Counted from the stretch's first letter, positions 1-6,878 are shown. The stretch: 9,161 nt of DNA from Planctomycetota bacterium (GCA_013151585.1 JAADHY010000642.1:1-9161); one strand, 5' to 3'. Notes: a model not told the origin generated them from the sequence alone. Numbers and translations: made by a program.

Positions 1-244
1 CCCCCACAAACAATGCTGGCAAAACAACGCTCCGATCGATCATTTTTTCGGCCCGCCTTCGATGAGACTGTCTGAGAAACGATTACCTGCCATCGCCTTT
101 CCCGCGGGAAAGGAAACTGCTGCTGAGCTTACCGATTCCCGGCCCGTTCAGCAAACCCGCCGGTTCTTGCAACGCGGGCCGCAAAGACGTATGTTCCATT
201 CTGGGCTGGGCCATCGCGAGCCGGCCGCGGCGATGACCATTGCT

Positions 245-263
245 GCCCGCGGGGTCCGCGGGC
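245..263. repeat. GC-rich inverted repeat (8-bp stem, 3-nt loop)
   Basis: The sequence reads GCCCGCGG-GGT-CCGCGGGC, a perfect 8-bp stem made only of G and C around a three-base loop. It would form a very stable hairpin in RNA from either strand. No T-run follows on either side, so it is not a standard intrinsic terminator. It may be a leader hairpin or a protein-binding palindrome, or it may be chance in GC-rich DNA. Confidence 0.6.
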
Positions 264-305
264 GTTCCGAGCGATTCTGCTTTGCCGATCGGGATTCGGA
301 GACCA

Positions 306-324
306 TTCGAGCAACCAGCTCGAA
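306..324. repeat. Inverted repeat (7-bp stem, 5-nt loop) in the SDR leader
   Basis: The sequence reads TTCGAGC-AACCA-GCTCGAA, a perfect 7-bp inverted repeat with a five-base spacer. It lies about 50 bases before the ribosome binding site of the dehydrogenase gene, a position that fits an operator or a 5'-UTR hairpin. No regulator gene is adjacent, so its role is unknown. Confidence 0.55.
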
Positions 325-372
325 GCAGCAAATGGCCCGTCCGTTCATAAGAAGCGAGCTCTGGAATTGAAA

Positions 373-380
373 AAGGAGGA
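373..380 (+). promoter_or_regulatory. Ribosome binding site that fixes the SDR start
   Basis: AAGGAGGA is a near-perfect Shine-Dalgarno sequence; its AGGAGG core (374-379) ends five bases before the ATG at 385. A TTG in the same frame at 367 would place this site inside the coding region, so the ATG at 385 is the better start. Confidence 0.85.
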
Positions 381-384
381 CCAC

Positions 385-1131
385 ATGAACGGCGAGCTCA
401 CGAAGCCCTTAAAAGGCAAAGTGGCGTTGGTGACCGGCGCCAGTCGCGGGATCGGCCGCGCCGCCGCCATCGCGTTGTCTGGTGCGGGGGCCGCCGTCGC
501 GGTCAATTACAGGGTCAACCGGCAACAGGCCGAGCAGACGTGCGAGCTGATCGAAGCCCGCGGCGGACAAGCTCTGCCGTTCCAGGCTGACGTCTCCAGG
601 GCCGATCAAATTGCCCAGCTTGTCCGGGACACCGAAGACGCCTTCGGGCCGATCGCCATCCTTGTCAACAACGCAGGCATCACTCGGCCCGAGCCGCTCG
701 CGCAGATCACCGAACAAAGCTGGGACGAGGTTTTGACAAATAATTTGAAGTCAGTTTTCCTTGTCACCCAAGCCGTGCTTCCGTCGATGCGGCGTGCCGC
801 ATGGGGACGGATCATCAACCTCTCTTCGGTCGCGGCTCAGACCGGCGGCGTGGTTGGTCCGCATTACGCGGCCTCGAAAGCCGGCATCCTGGGCCTGACC
901 CACTCGTATGCGTCTTTGCTGGCCAAAGAAGGCATCACGGTCAATGCGATCGCGCCTGCGCTGGTCGAAACAGACATGGTCCGCAGCAACCCCAACGCCC
1001 GAGCGGATTTGATCCCGGTGGGTCGCTTCGGCCACGTCGACGAGGTGGCTCAGGTCATCGTCCTGCTGGCTCAAAACGGATACATCACTGGCCAGACCAT
1101 CAGCGTCAACGGCGGTTGGTATATGATCTGA
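385..1131 (+). CDS. SDR-family oxidoreductase, FabG-like (3-oxoacyl-ACP reductase type)
   Basis: This is a 248-residue classical short-chain dehydrogenase/reductase, the usual length for FabG. In order there is the TGASRGIG dinucleotide-binding motif (17-24) after the first beta strand, the structural NNAG motif (95-98), and the catalytic tetrad Asn120, Ser148, Tyr161 and Lys165 (YAASK), with spacing equal to that of Escherichia coli FabG. The C-terminal GRFGHVDEVA and ITGQTISVNGG segments are typical of FabG-like reductases. FabG itself reduces 3-oxoacyl-ACP with NADPH in fatty acid synthesis in the cytoplasm, but many paralogues act on other ketones, and no fatty acid gene lies nearby, so the substrate is open. 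The following adaptor gene starts 83 bases later and may or may not be co-transcribed. Confidence 0.93.
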   Translation: MNGELTKPLKGKVALVTGASRGIGRAAAIALSGAGAAVAVNYRVNRQQAEQTCELIEARGGQALPFQADVSRADQIAQLVRDTEDAFGPIAILVNNAGITRPEPLAQITEQSWDEVLTNNLKSVFLVTQAVLPSMRRAAWGRIINLSSVAAQTGGVVGPHYAASKAGILGLTHSYASLLAKEGITVNAIAPALVETDMVRSNPNARADLIPVGRFGHVDEVAQVIVLLAQNGYITGQTISVNGGWYMI

Positions 1132-1143
1132 AAGCAGCTTTCG

Positions 1144-1165
1144 GGACGGAGGCCCAATGCCGTCC
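1144..1165. repeat. Small inverted repeat between the SDR and adaptor genes
   Basis: GGACGG (1144-1149) and CCGTCC (1160-1165) form a perfect 6-bp stem with a 10-base loop in the 83-base gap. It begins 12 bases after the dehydrogenase stop codon. No T-tract follows, so a terminator is not supported. It could be an attenuating hairpin or chance. Confidence 0.35.
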
Positions 1166-1214
1166 AAGGAATCAGCCCTCGATGATTCATCCGGAAGCTC
1201 AGGGGAGACACAAC

Positions 1215-2732
1215 ATGTCGAGAACGTCGATAAGGGTTTTAGCGTTTGCGGCCTTCAGCGGTCTGCTGCTTGCAGCGGCCCAGTCAGAAGACTCCGCCCC
1301 AACCTCACCCCGTCCTGCTGAGGCAAAACGCCCGGCCAAGAAAGCTGGCGCTCAATCGCCCAAGAAAAAACTCTACACGGTCCGGAAAGAGCCGCTTCGA
1401 AAGCTGGTCAAACTGCAGGGGCTATTCGAAGCGGCAAGAATGCATCCGGTTTCCGTCCACCTGAAAGAGTGGAGCAGTTTGGAGGTGGTCTCGGCCGTTC
1501 CGCACGGCAAATTTGTCAAAAAAGGGGAACGGCTGGTCGTTTTCGATACGTCAAAAATCGACAAGACCATTGCCGAATTGCAAATCCAGGTGCGGCTGGG
1601 AGAACTCGCCTATCGTGAGGCACAAGAGAACTTCAAGGCTTTGCAGCAATCGCTCCCCTTGGACCGCGAGGCTGCGGCCCGCAACAGAAAAATGGCTCAA
1701 GAAGACTTGGACCGCTTCCTAAAAATCGATTTGCCTCTTTCTCGCAAGTCCGCCGAAATGTCTCTGAAGGCGGCCGTGAACTGGCTCACATACGAAAAGG
1801 AAGAGCTTCGACAGCTCGAGGAGATGTACAAGGCCGATGACCTGACAGAGGAGACGGAAGAGATCATTTTGAAGCGACAGCGAGATACGGTCGAACAGGC
1901 CGAGTTTCGGGTGGAAGAGGCGAAGGTGCGACACGATCAAACGCTCCATGTCACGCTGCCCCGCCGCGAACAGTCGCTGAAGGAGAAGCTGAAGCGGCAA
2001 GAGATCGCTTTCGCTCAAATGGAGGCGACGGCGGCGATTAAGCTGGAGAAAGCTCAATGGGACCTGAAGAGGCAGGCCATGGAACAACAGAAGTCGCAAG
2101 AACGGCTGACGAAGTTGATGGCCGATCGAAAAGCAATGGAGGTCGTGGCTCCCGCCGACGGGATCGTCTACTACGGACAGGCGACGCGTGGACGATGGCC
2201 TGACGTGACCTCGTTGGAAAGCAAGTTGCGTCCGGGCGGTCAGGTCGCTTCCAAAGAGGTATTCTTGACCGTCGTGGAGCCACGTCCGCTATTCGTCCGA
2301 GCCAATGTGCCGGAATCAGACTTGGATGGGATCAAGGCAGGACTGAAAAGCGTCGTCCTGCCGGTCGGCTTTCCGGAAAAACGGCTCCCGGGACGGGTTC
2401 GGTCCATTAGCCGGGTTCCGATCGCTTCGGGAAAGTTCGAAATCCGGATCGAGGTTCCTCTAGACAAGTCACAAGACGACATTGTGCCGGGAATGGCCTG
2501 CACGGTTCGTATTCTCGCCTACGAGAACCCCAACGCTCTGACGGTGCCGGCCAACGCCGTTTTCACGGAAGACACGCTGGAAGGACGGCATTACGTTTAT
2601 GTTCCCCAACAGGACGGCTCCGCCGAAAAGCGATTCATCGAAGGCCGGCCCGTTGGCGAGCGATTTGAGGTTCGGTCCGGCCTGCGAGAGGGTGATAAGA
2701 TTCTGGCCACGAAGCCGGAGGAGACCTCATGA
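1215..2732 (+). CDS. Secreted HlyD/RND-type periplasmic adaptor with long coiled coil
   Basis: The product has 505 residues. A basic N-terminus and hydrophobic stretch (about 5-22) look like a signal peptide, followed by a Lys/Pro/Ala-rich linker (to about 52). The barrel-sandwich (lipoyl-like) domain is split between about 56-113 and 306-357, with the second half carrying the VVAPADGIVYY signature. Between the halves lies a charged alpha-helical hairpin or coiled coil of about 190 residues. A beta-barrel domain (about 358-435) and a membrane-proximal domain (about 440-500, starting ALTVPANAVF) complete the family layout. Adaptors of this type usually link an inner-membrane RND or ABC pump to an outer-membrane channel, but no pump gene lies here. 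The ATG at 1215 is chosen because the signal peptide begins there and a purine-rich AGGGGAGA (1201-1208) precedes it; the frame is open further upstream, inside the dehydrogenase gene. The stop overlaps the next start (ATGA), which suggests translational coupling. Confidence 0.88.
   Translation: MSRTSIRVLAFAAFSGLLLAAAQSEDSAPTSPRPAEAKRPAKKAGAQSPKKKLYTVRKEPLRKLVKLQGLFEAARMHPVSVHLKEWSSLEVVSAVPHGKFVKKGERLVVFDTSKIDKTIAELQIQVRLGELAYREAQENFKALQQSLPLDREAAARNRKMAQEDLDRFLKIDLPLSRKSAEMSLKAAVNWLTYEKEELRQLEEMYKADDLTEETEEIILKRQRDTVEQAEFRVEEAKVRHDQTLHVTLPRREQSLKEKLKRQEIAFAQMEATAAIKLEKAQWDLKRQAMEQQKSQERLTKLMADRKAMEVVAPADGIVYYGQATRGRWPDVTSLESKLRPGGQVASKEVFLTVVEPRPLFVRANVPESDLDGIKAGLKSVVLPVGFPEKRLPGRVRSISRVPIASGKFEIRIEVPLDKSQDDIVPGMACTVRILAYENPNALTVPANAVFTEDTLEGRHYVYVPQQDGSAEKRFIEGRPVGERFEVRSGLREGDKILATKPEETS
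2717..2723 (+). promoter_or_regulatory. Ribosome binding site of the toroid gene, inside the adaptor gene
   Basis: GGAGGAG ends five bases before the ATG at 2729 and lies within the last codons of the adaptor gene. It supports the ATGA-overlapping start and coupled translation. Confidence 0.75.
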
Positions 2733-4090
2733 GCGACGTGGCTCGAACTCTGGTCCTCGCATTGCTGGGCTTGGTCGGAAGTCTCGGTACCGGACCGGCG
2801 ATGGCGGCCGCCCCTCCCCCTGCTCTGCGGAAGGTCCCCAAGCCGCCGCCGATCCAAGCGCCGGCGCCGGAGAAAATCCGCCAAGCTCTCCAGCGAGGGG
2901 TGGATTTCCTGCTGAAAGCGCAAAACCCGAACGGGTCTTGGGGATCGGCGCATCGGACCAAAGGGCTCAACATTTATGCTCCCGTGCCCGGTGCCCACCA
3001 TGCGTTTCGCACCGCCGTCACATCTTTGTGTCTCTGCGCCCTGATCGAGACGGCTCAGAATGACCCGAAAGTTCAGGAAGCCATCCTACGCGGCGAGAAG
3101 TGGCTTTTCGAACATCTGCCTCGATTGCGGCGCGCGACTCCCGACGCCATTTACAACGTATGGGGACACGCCTACGCCCTGCAAGCTTTGGCTCACCTCC
3201 ACGCCATCCGCGAAGACGAGGCTCACCGCAAACGCCTTCTGGAGCTGGCCCAGTCTCAGATCGGCTTTCTGGAACGATACGAATCAGTCGACGGCGGCTG
3301 GGGTTACTACGACTTCCGAGTCGGCGCCAAACATCCAGCCAGCAGCTCCATCAGCTTCGTCAACGGAACAGTTCTTGTTGCCTTTGACGAGGTGCGCCGC
3401 ATCGGCGCCCAGATTCCCAAACGACTTGTCCAACGAGCGGTCGCCGCCACGCTCAGGCAGCGCAAACCAGACTTCAGTTACCTGTACGGCGAGTACTTAA
3501 AATGGCGACCGATGCGGGGCATAAACCGGCCCGCCGGCAGTCTGGGCCGCTCCCAGGTCTGCAACCTGGCCTTGCGACTTTGGGGAGATTCGGACGTGAC
3601 CGACGAAGTCATCGAAGCCTGGCTCTGCCGCCTCTTCGCTCGCAACGGATGGCTCAGCATTGGGCGAAAAAGGCCGATCCCCCACGAAGCTTGGTTCCAA
3701 ATCGCCGCCTACTTCTACTATTACGGGCATTACTATGCGGCGAAGTGCATCGAACTGCTTCCACAAGAACGTCGACCTTTTTACCAAGGCTACATGGCTC
3801 ACACGTTGTTGCCGCTCCAAGAAAAGGACGGATCCTGGTGGGATTTCCCGTTCTACGACTATCACCAGCAATACGGCACGGCCTTTGCCTTGATGGCTCT
3901 CGTGCGTTGCCTTCCCCGTCCAGTGGAAATGTCCCGCAAAGAAGCGCCCGTTTCAGCCCTGGTTTCGAAGGAACATCTCGATATCCGGCTGGTATTCGAT
4001 CGAATCCAGCAGGACGATCCCCAAGAACAAGCCGAGAAACACCAAGGCCGTCGCGAAAATAAAGGCGTTGAATGGACTGTCATACCGTAG
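2729..4090 (+). CDS. Secreted prenyltransferase/squalene-cyclase-like toroid protein
   Basis: The product has 453 residues. A signal peptide (about 1-27, with AMA before the likely cut) leads into a proline-rich linker (29-47). The rest is an alpha/alpha-toroid of the terpene cyclase/prenyltransferase fold. QW motifs (QxxxGxW) lie at 65-71 and 364-370, and a variant with DGGWGYYDF lies at 185-196. An aromatic segment at 327-336 is rich in Tyr. I see neither the DxDD motif of class II terpene cyclases such as squalene-hopene cyclase, nor an obvious Zn site of protein prenyltransferases. Enzyme activity is therefore doubtful, and a binding or scaffolding role in the periplasm is as likely. Coupling to the adaptor gene suggests the two proteins work together. 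The fold seems to end near residue 397. The tail 409-453 is highly charged and is encoded antisense to the subunit IV gene. Confidence 0.8.
   Translation: MSDVARTLVLALLGLVGSLGTGPAMAAAPPPALRKVPKPPPIQAPAPEKIRQALQRGVDFLLKAQNPNGSWGSAHRTKGLNIYAPVPGAHHAFRTAVTSLCLCALIETAQNDPKVQEAILRGEKWLFEHLPRLRRATPDAIYNVWGHAYALQALAHLHAIREDEAHRKRLLELAQSQIGFLERYESVDGGWGYYDFRVGAKHPASSSISFVNGTVLVAFDEVRRIGAQIPKRLVQRAVAATLRQRKPDFSYLYGEYLKWRPMRGINRPAGSLGRSQVCNLALRLWGDSDVTDEVIEAWLCRLFARNGWLSIGRKRPIPHEAWFQIAAYFYYYGHYYAAKCIELLPQERRPFYQGYMAHTLLPLQEKDGSWWDFPFYDYHQQYGTAFALMALVRCLPRPVEMSRKEAPVSALVSKEHLDIRLVFDRIQQDDPQEQAEKHQGRRENKGVEWTVIP
3953..4090. other. Convergent antisense overlap of two gene ends (138 bp)
   Basis: Codons 409-453 plus the stop of the toroid gene lie opposite codons 70-114 plus the stop of the subunit IV gene. 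The codons are in register: each toroid codon is the exact reverse complement of a subunit IV codon. The toroid TCA for Ser409 lies opposite the TGA stop of subunit IV, and the toroid TAG stop lies opposite a CTA Leu codon. No terminator hairpin with a T-run is visible for either transcript in this stretch. Confidence 0.85.
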
Positions 4091-4297
4091 GTGCATGAAA
4101 TAGAGCACCACGAGCGAGCCCTTCGCCGTGGCCACGGCCAAAGCGACCCATAGACTCCACCGGCCGACGTCCAGCGTACTGACAAAGACGGTGATGTACG
4201 TCAGGACAATCAATGCCGCAAAAACGGCCAGCAACGTACTCACCGGGACAACATGGCCCAAACCTTCGTGTTGGATTTCGCTGTTTGAATCAGTCAT
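3953..4297 (-). CDS. ctaF: caa3-type cytochrome c oxidase subunit IV
   Basis: This is a 114-residue membrane protein with three predicted helices at about 17-40, 46-68 and 77-99. The HVVPVSTLLAVF start of helix 1, the VATAKGSLVVLYFMHLRYD segment (55-73) and the short polar C-terminus fit the small subunit IV of bacterial aa3/caa3 oxidases. This subunit has no redox centre and helps stabilise the complex in the cytoplasmic membrane. The ATG at 4297 is chosen because the frame upstream runs back into the subunit III gene with no membrane protein character. The start lies 11 bases after the subunit III stop, with no clear Shine-Dalgarno sequence, so translation probably depends on readers of the upstream gene. 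The 3' end is antisense to the toroid gene. Confidence 0.9.
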   Translation of the reverse strand: MTDSNSEIQHEGLGHVVPVSTLLAVFAALIVLTYITVFVSTLDVGRWSLWVALAVATAKGSLVVLYFMHLRYDSPFNAFIFATALVFLGLFLGIVLLDSIEYQPDIEMFLRNQG

Positions 4298-4308
4298 AGG
4301 TCGTACAG

Positions 4309-5142
4309 TTAGTGAATTAGATAAAGTAGAGGAAACAGATAGATCCAAATAAGATCGACCAGGTGCCAGTAAAGACCTACGCAATCAACGGCATTGAAAT
4401 AGGCGCTGCTGAAATGGCCCGCCAAGGCGCGACGCAGCAACCATCCGATAGCAATCATCCCGCAGATCACGTGGATGGCATGCAATCCGGTCAGGGAGAA
4501 GTAAATTCCAAAAAATACACCCAGGTTCTGGATTCGCTTTTCCAACTGGGCCTCGTAGGCTTTTTCCGAAACAATCACAACGCCCCGCTCCTGATCTGAG
4601 TGTCGCAGGACCTCCATCAGGTGCTCTTTGTAAGGCCGAAAGCCTCGGGGGGCTGGTTGTCCCGGAACGTGGTCGGTGGCGTGCTCGGATTCGATGCCGA
4701 GGGCGGCCATGATTCGAGCCTGACCGGGAACCATGTGGTGGGACCATTTCTGACTGTACTCGATGTACTTGATACCGAGGAAGACCGCGGCGGCGGTCAG
4801 CGTCAGGCACAAACAGGTGACCAGACCTCGTTGCTGGTCCAACTGGGCGCAGCGGACTCCCCAAGCCATTGTCAAGCTGCTGAAAAGAAGGACCACGGTG
4901 TTGGTCGCTCCGAGGGGCGTGCTGAGAAAGTGGTGGCCGTCGAAGAAGACCTCTGGATGATTATGCCGGTAGACCGCATAGGCGCAGAAAAGCCCCCCGA
5001 AAAAAAGCACTTCCGTCAGCAGGAAAACCCACGTCCCCAGCTTAGCCGAGGCGTACTGCTGTTGCGGCGTGTCAAAGTGGTGAGCCAGCCAGGGGGCGTG
5101 CCCTTCCCCGCCGTGGTCGTGGCTTAGGTCAACCGCTGTCAT
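4309..5142 (-). CDS. ctaE: Cytochrome c oxidase subunit III
   Basis: The product has 277 residues and about five membrane helices (roughly 33-60, 78-97, 109-127, 207-233 and 251-275), which is the shorter bacterial form lacking the first two helices of the mitochondrial subunit. Family marks are TEVLFFGGLF (43-52), with the conserved helix glutamate Glu44, the LTGLHAIHVICG segment (217-228), and the C-terminal YWHLVDLIWIYLFPLLYL. Subunit III binds subunit I, carries no metal and supports sustained proton uptake. A soluble, charged stretch of about 70 residues (135-205) sits between the third and fourth helices and makes the loop longer than in ordinary bacterial subunits III. The start overlaps the subunit I stop by ATGA, with a modest GAGG five bases upstream. 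Confidence 0.96.
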   Translation of the reverse strand: MTAVDLSHDHGGEGHAPWLAHHFDTPQQQYASAKLGTWVFLLTEVLFFGGLFCAYAVYRHNHPEVFFDGHHFLSTPLGATNTVVLLFSSLTMAWGVRCAQLDQQRGLVTCLCLTLTAAAVFLGIKYIEYSQKWSHHMVPGQARIMAALGIESEHATDHVPGQPAPRGFRPYKEHLMEVLRHSDQERGVVIVSEKAYEAQLEKRIQNLGVFFGIYFSLTGLHAIHVICGMIAIGWLLRRALAGHFSSAYFNAVDCVGLYWHLVDLIWIYLFPLLYLIH

Positions 5143-6878
5143 CTTGCCCTCACGTATCCCTGAAGCTCTTCGTCATACACCAAGTTGCTGAAGTCGTACG
5201 GATCGCCCACCTGCGGCGGTGTGTCGAAGTTATGCGGCGGCGGAGGGGAGGACGTCTGCCATTCCATGCTCGCCCCTCCCCACGGGTTCGCCGGCGCCGG
5301 CCGCCCATGACGCAGCGAGGCAATCAGGTACACGGCCACCATCACCAGTCCGGACACGAACATGTACCCGCCAATGGTCGAAATCACCTGGTACAGCGTC
5401 AAATGCGGGATGTGATCCAGCAGCTTCGTGTAGTCGAAATACCGCCGGGGCATCCCATGGCTTCCGAGAATAAACTGCGGGAAGTACGTCAAATTGAAGC
5501 CGATCAGTATCCACAGGGCCGTGTATCGTCCTAGCTTGTCGTTGTACATTCTGCCGGTCATCTTCGGCCACCAGTGATGAAGGCCGCTCAGGAACGCCAT
5601 GAGCACGCCGCCAGCCATCTGATAGTGGAAATGGGCCACGACAAAGGCCGTGTCGTGCACATGCACGTCGGTCGCTAACGCTCCGAGAAACAGCCCCGTC
5701 AGTCCTCCCAAACCAAACAGAAAGATAAAGATTAGCGAATAGCACATCGGCGTCGTCAGGGCGATCGATCCTTTATACATGGTCGCTAACCAATTGAAGA
5801 CCTTAATCGCCGAAGGAATAGCCACACTGAAGGTCAGCAAGCTGAAGATCATTCCGGCCAAGGGCGATTGACCGCTCACCACCATATGGTGCCCCCAAAC
5901 CAGGAAGCCGAGCAGAGCAATCGCTACGCTGCTGTAAGCGATGAATCGGTATCCGAAGATGTGCTTCCGGCTGTGGATCGAAATCACTTCGCTGACGATT
6001 CCCATGGCCGGCAAAATCATGATGTAGACAGCCGGGTGTGAGTAGAACCAGAAAAAGTGCTGGAACAACACCGGATCCCCTCCCAGCGCCGGATCAAAAA
6101 TGCCGACACCGAAGACCCGCTCAACGGCTAACAGCAGCAGCGTGATCGCCAAGACAGGCGTCGCCAAAAGCTGGATCACCGCCGTCGCGTAAAGTGACCA
6201 CACAAAAAGCGGCATTTTGAACCAGGTCATCCCCTGCCGTCGCAGCGTGTGTGTTGTCACTAGGAAATTCAAGCCCGTAAAGATCGAACCGAAGCCCAAC
6301 AGAAACGCCCCGGCGACGGCTGTCGTCACGGCGGTCCGCGTCTCCACGCTGTAAGGCGCGTAAAATGTCCAGCCGGTATCGATCCCCCCCATCAGCAAGG
6401 TCACAACGAAAAACAAGGTGCCAATGACGAACAAGTGGTAGCTGAAAAGATTCAGTCTCGGGAAAGCCACATCTTTGGCCCCGAGTTGCAGAGGCAGGAC
6501 GAAGTTACCCAAGGCCGATGGAATCGCTGGCAGAACGAACAGGAAAATCATGATGGCGCCGTGCAGAGTGAAGGCGCGGTTGTACATCTGCTGCGGCGTC
6601 ATACGCGTATCGCCCAGGCTTAAGGCCGCTGCCAGCTTGGCGGTCGTTTCCGTCATGATCGTCGGCCCGGGCGTCGTCAATTCCGTCCGAATCAGCAACG
6701 CGAAGAGCGCGCCCAGCCCCAAGCAGATGACCACGGTCACCAGGAACATGATCCCCACCCGCTTATGGTCCAGGGTGAAAACCCACGAGCGCACGCTTCG
6801 ATCACATGTCAAGTAGTTCCCCCCAGCGGTCGCTGGAGAAGCCTCAGGCCCGATTGCGTCTGTAACTGCAGTTGCCAT
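5139..6878 (-). CDS. ctaD: Cytochrome c oxidase subunit I, A2-type haem-copper oxidase
   Basis: This 579-residue catalytic subunit binds haem a, haem a3 and CuB and reduces O2 to water while pumping protons. All ligands are present: His106 (TLHGAIMIF) and His418 for haem a, His416 for haem a3, and His281, His330 and His331 for CuB. Tyr285 is placed for the His-Tyr cross-link. The D-channel Asp136 (GAKDVAFPR) and K-channel Lys359 (IPSAIKVFNW) are present. In helix VI the usual GHPEVY reads YSHPAVY (279-285), so the channel glutamate is replaced by the Tyr-Ser pair that marks the A2 subfamily. The C-terminal tail (about 529-579) is proline-rich and soluble. The gene begins 61 bases after the subunit II stop, the loosest junction in the operon, with no clear Shine-Dalgarno sequence, and overlaps subunit III by ATGA. 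Confidence 0.98.
   Translation of the reverse strand: MATAVTDAIGPEASPATAGGNYLTCDRSVRSWVFTLDHKRVGIMFLVTVVICLGLGALFALLIRTELTTPGPTIMTETTAKLAAALSLGDTRMTPQQMYNRAFTLHGAIMIFLFVLPAIPSALGNFVLPLQLGAKDVAFPRLNLFSYHLFVIGTLFFVVTLLMGGIDTGWTFYAPYSVETRTAVTTAVAGAFLLGFGSIFTGLNFLVTTHTLRRQGMTWFKMPLFVWSLYATAVIQLLATPVLAITLLLLAVERVFGVGIFDPALGGDPVLFQHFFWFYSHPAVYIMILPAMGIVSEVISIHSRKHIFGYRFIAYSSVAIALLGFLVWGHHMVVSGQSPLAGMIFSLLTFSVAIPSAIKVFNWLATMYKGSIALTTPMCYSLIFIFLFGLGGLTGLFLGALATDVHVHDTAFVVAHFHYQMAGGVLMAFLSGLHHWWPKMTGRMYNDKLGRYTALWILIGFNLTYFPQFILGSHGMPRRYFDYTKLLDHIPHLTLYQVISTIGGYMFVSGLVMVAVYLIASLRHGRPAPANPWGGASMEWQTSSPPPPHNFDTPPQVGDPYDFSNLVYDEELQGYVRAR

Larger units (their letters stand above)
1..384. other. Non-coding leader upstream of the SDR gene
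   Basis: I find no convincing gene here. Open frames exist on both strands, but their translations are rich in Arg, Pro and Ser, show no recognisable domain and overlap one another, as expected from GC-rich non-coding DNA. The stretch holds a T6 run near 43-48, two perfect inverted repeats (245-263 and 306-324) and, at its end, the ribosome binding site of the dehydrogenase gene. A promoter for that gene is probably in here, but I cannot point to a convincing -35/-10 pair. Confidence 0.6.

Noticed and set aside
62..370. 102-residue open frame ahead of the SDR gene
   Set aside because: No domain, no Shine-Dalgarno sequence, Arg-rich shadow-like composition, and it overlaps competing frames on the other strand.
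367..384. TTG start extending the SDR protein by six residues
   Set aside because: The AAGGAGGA ribosome binding site lies inside this extension and is ideally spaced for the ATG at 385.
1144..1165. Hairpin after the SDR gene as an intrinsic terminator
   Set aside because: The stem is short, the loop is long and no T-run follows.
801..1214. Upstream extension of the adaptor frame into the SDR gene
   Set aside because: The extension is Arg/Gly-rich out-of-frame SDR sequence, and the signal peptide begins at the ATG at 1215.
3502..4062. 186-residue plus-strand frame within the toroid gene
   Set aside because: It is a +1 shadow of the toroid gene with Arg/Pro/Ser-rich, domain-free translation.
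2729..4090. Squalene-hopene cyclase for hopanoid synthesis
   Set aside because: The protein is too short, exported and lacks the DxDD catalytic motif.
4600..5127. 175-residue plus-strand frame antisense to subunit III
   Set aside because: It lies wholly opposite a well-supported membrane subunit and shows no recognisable features.
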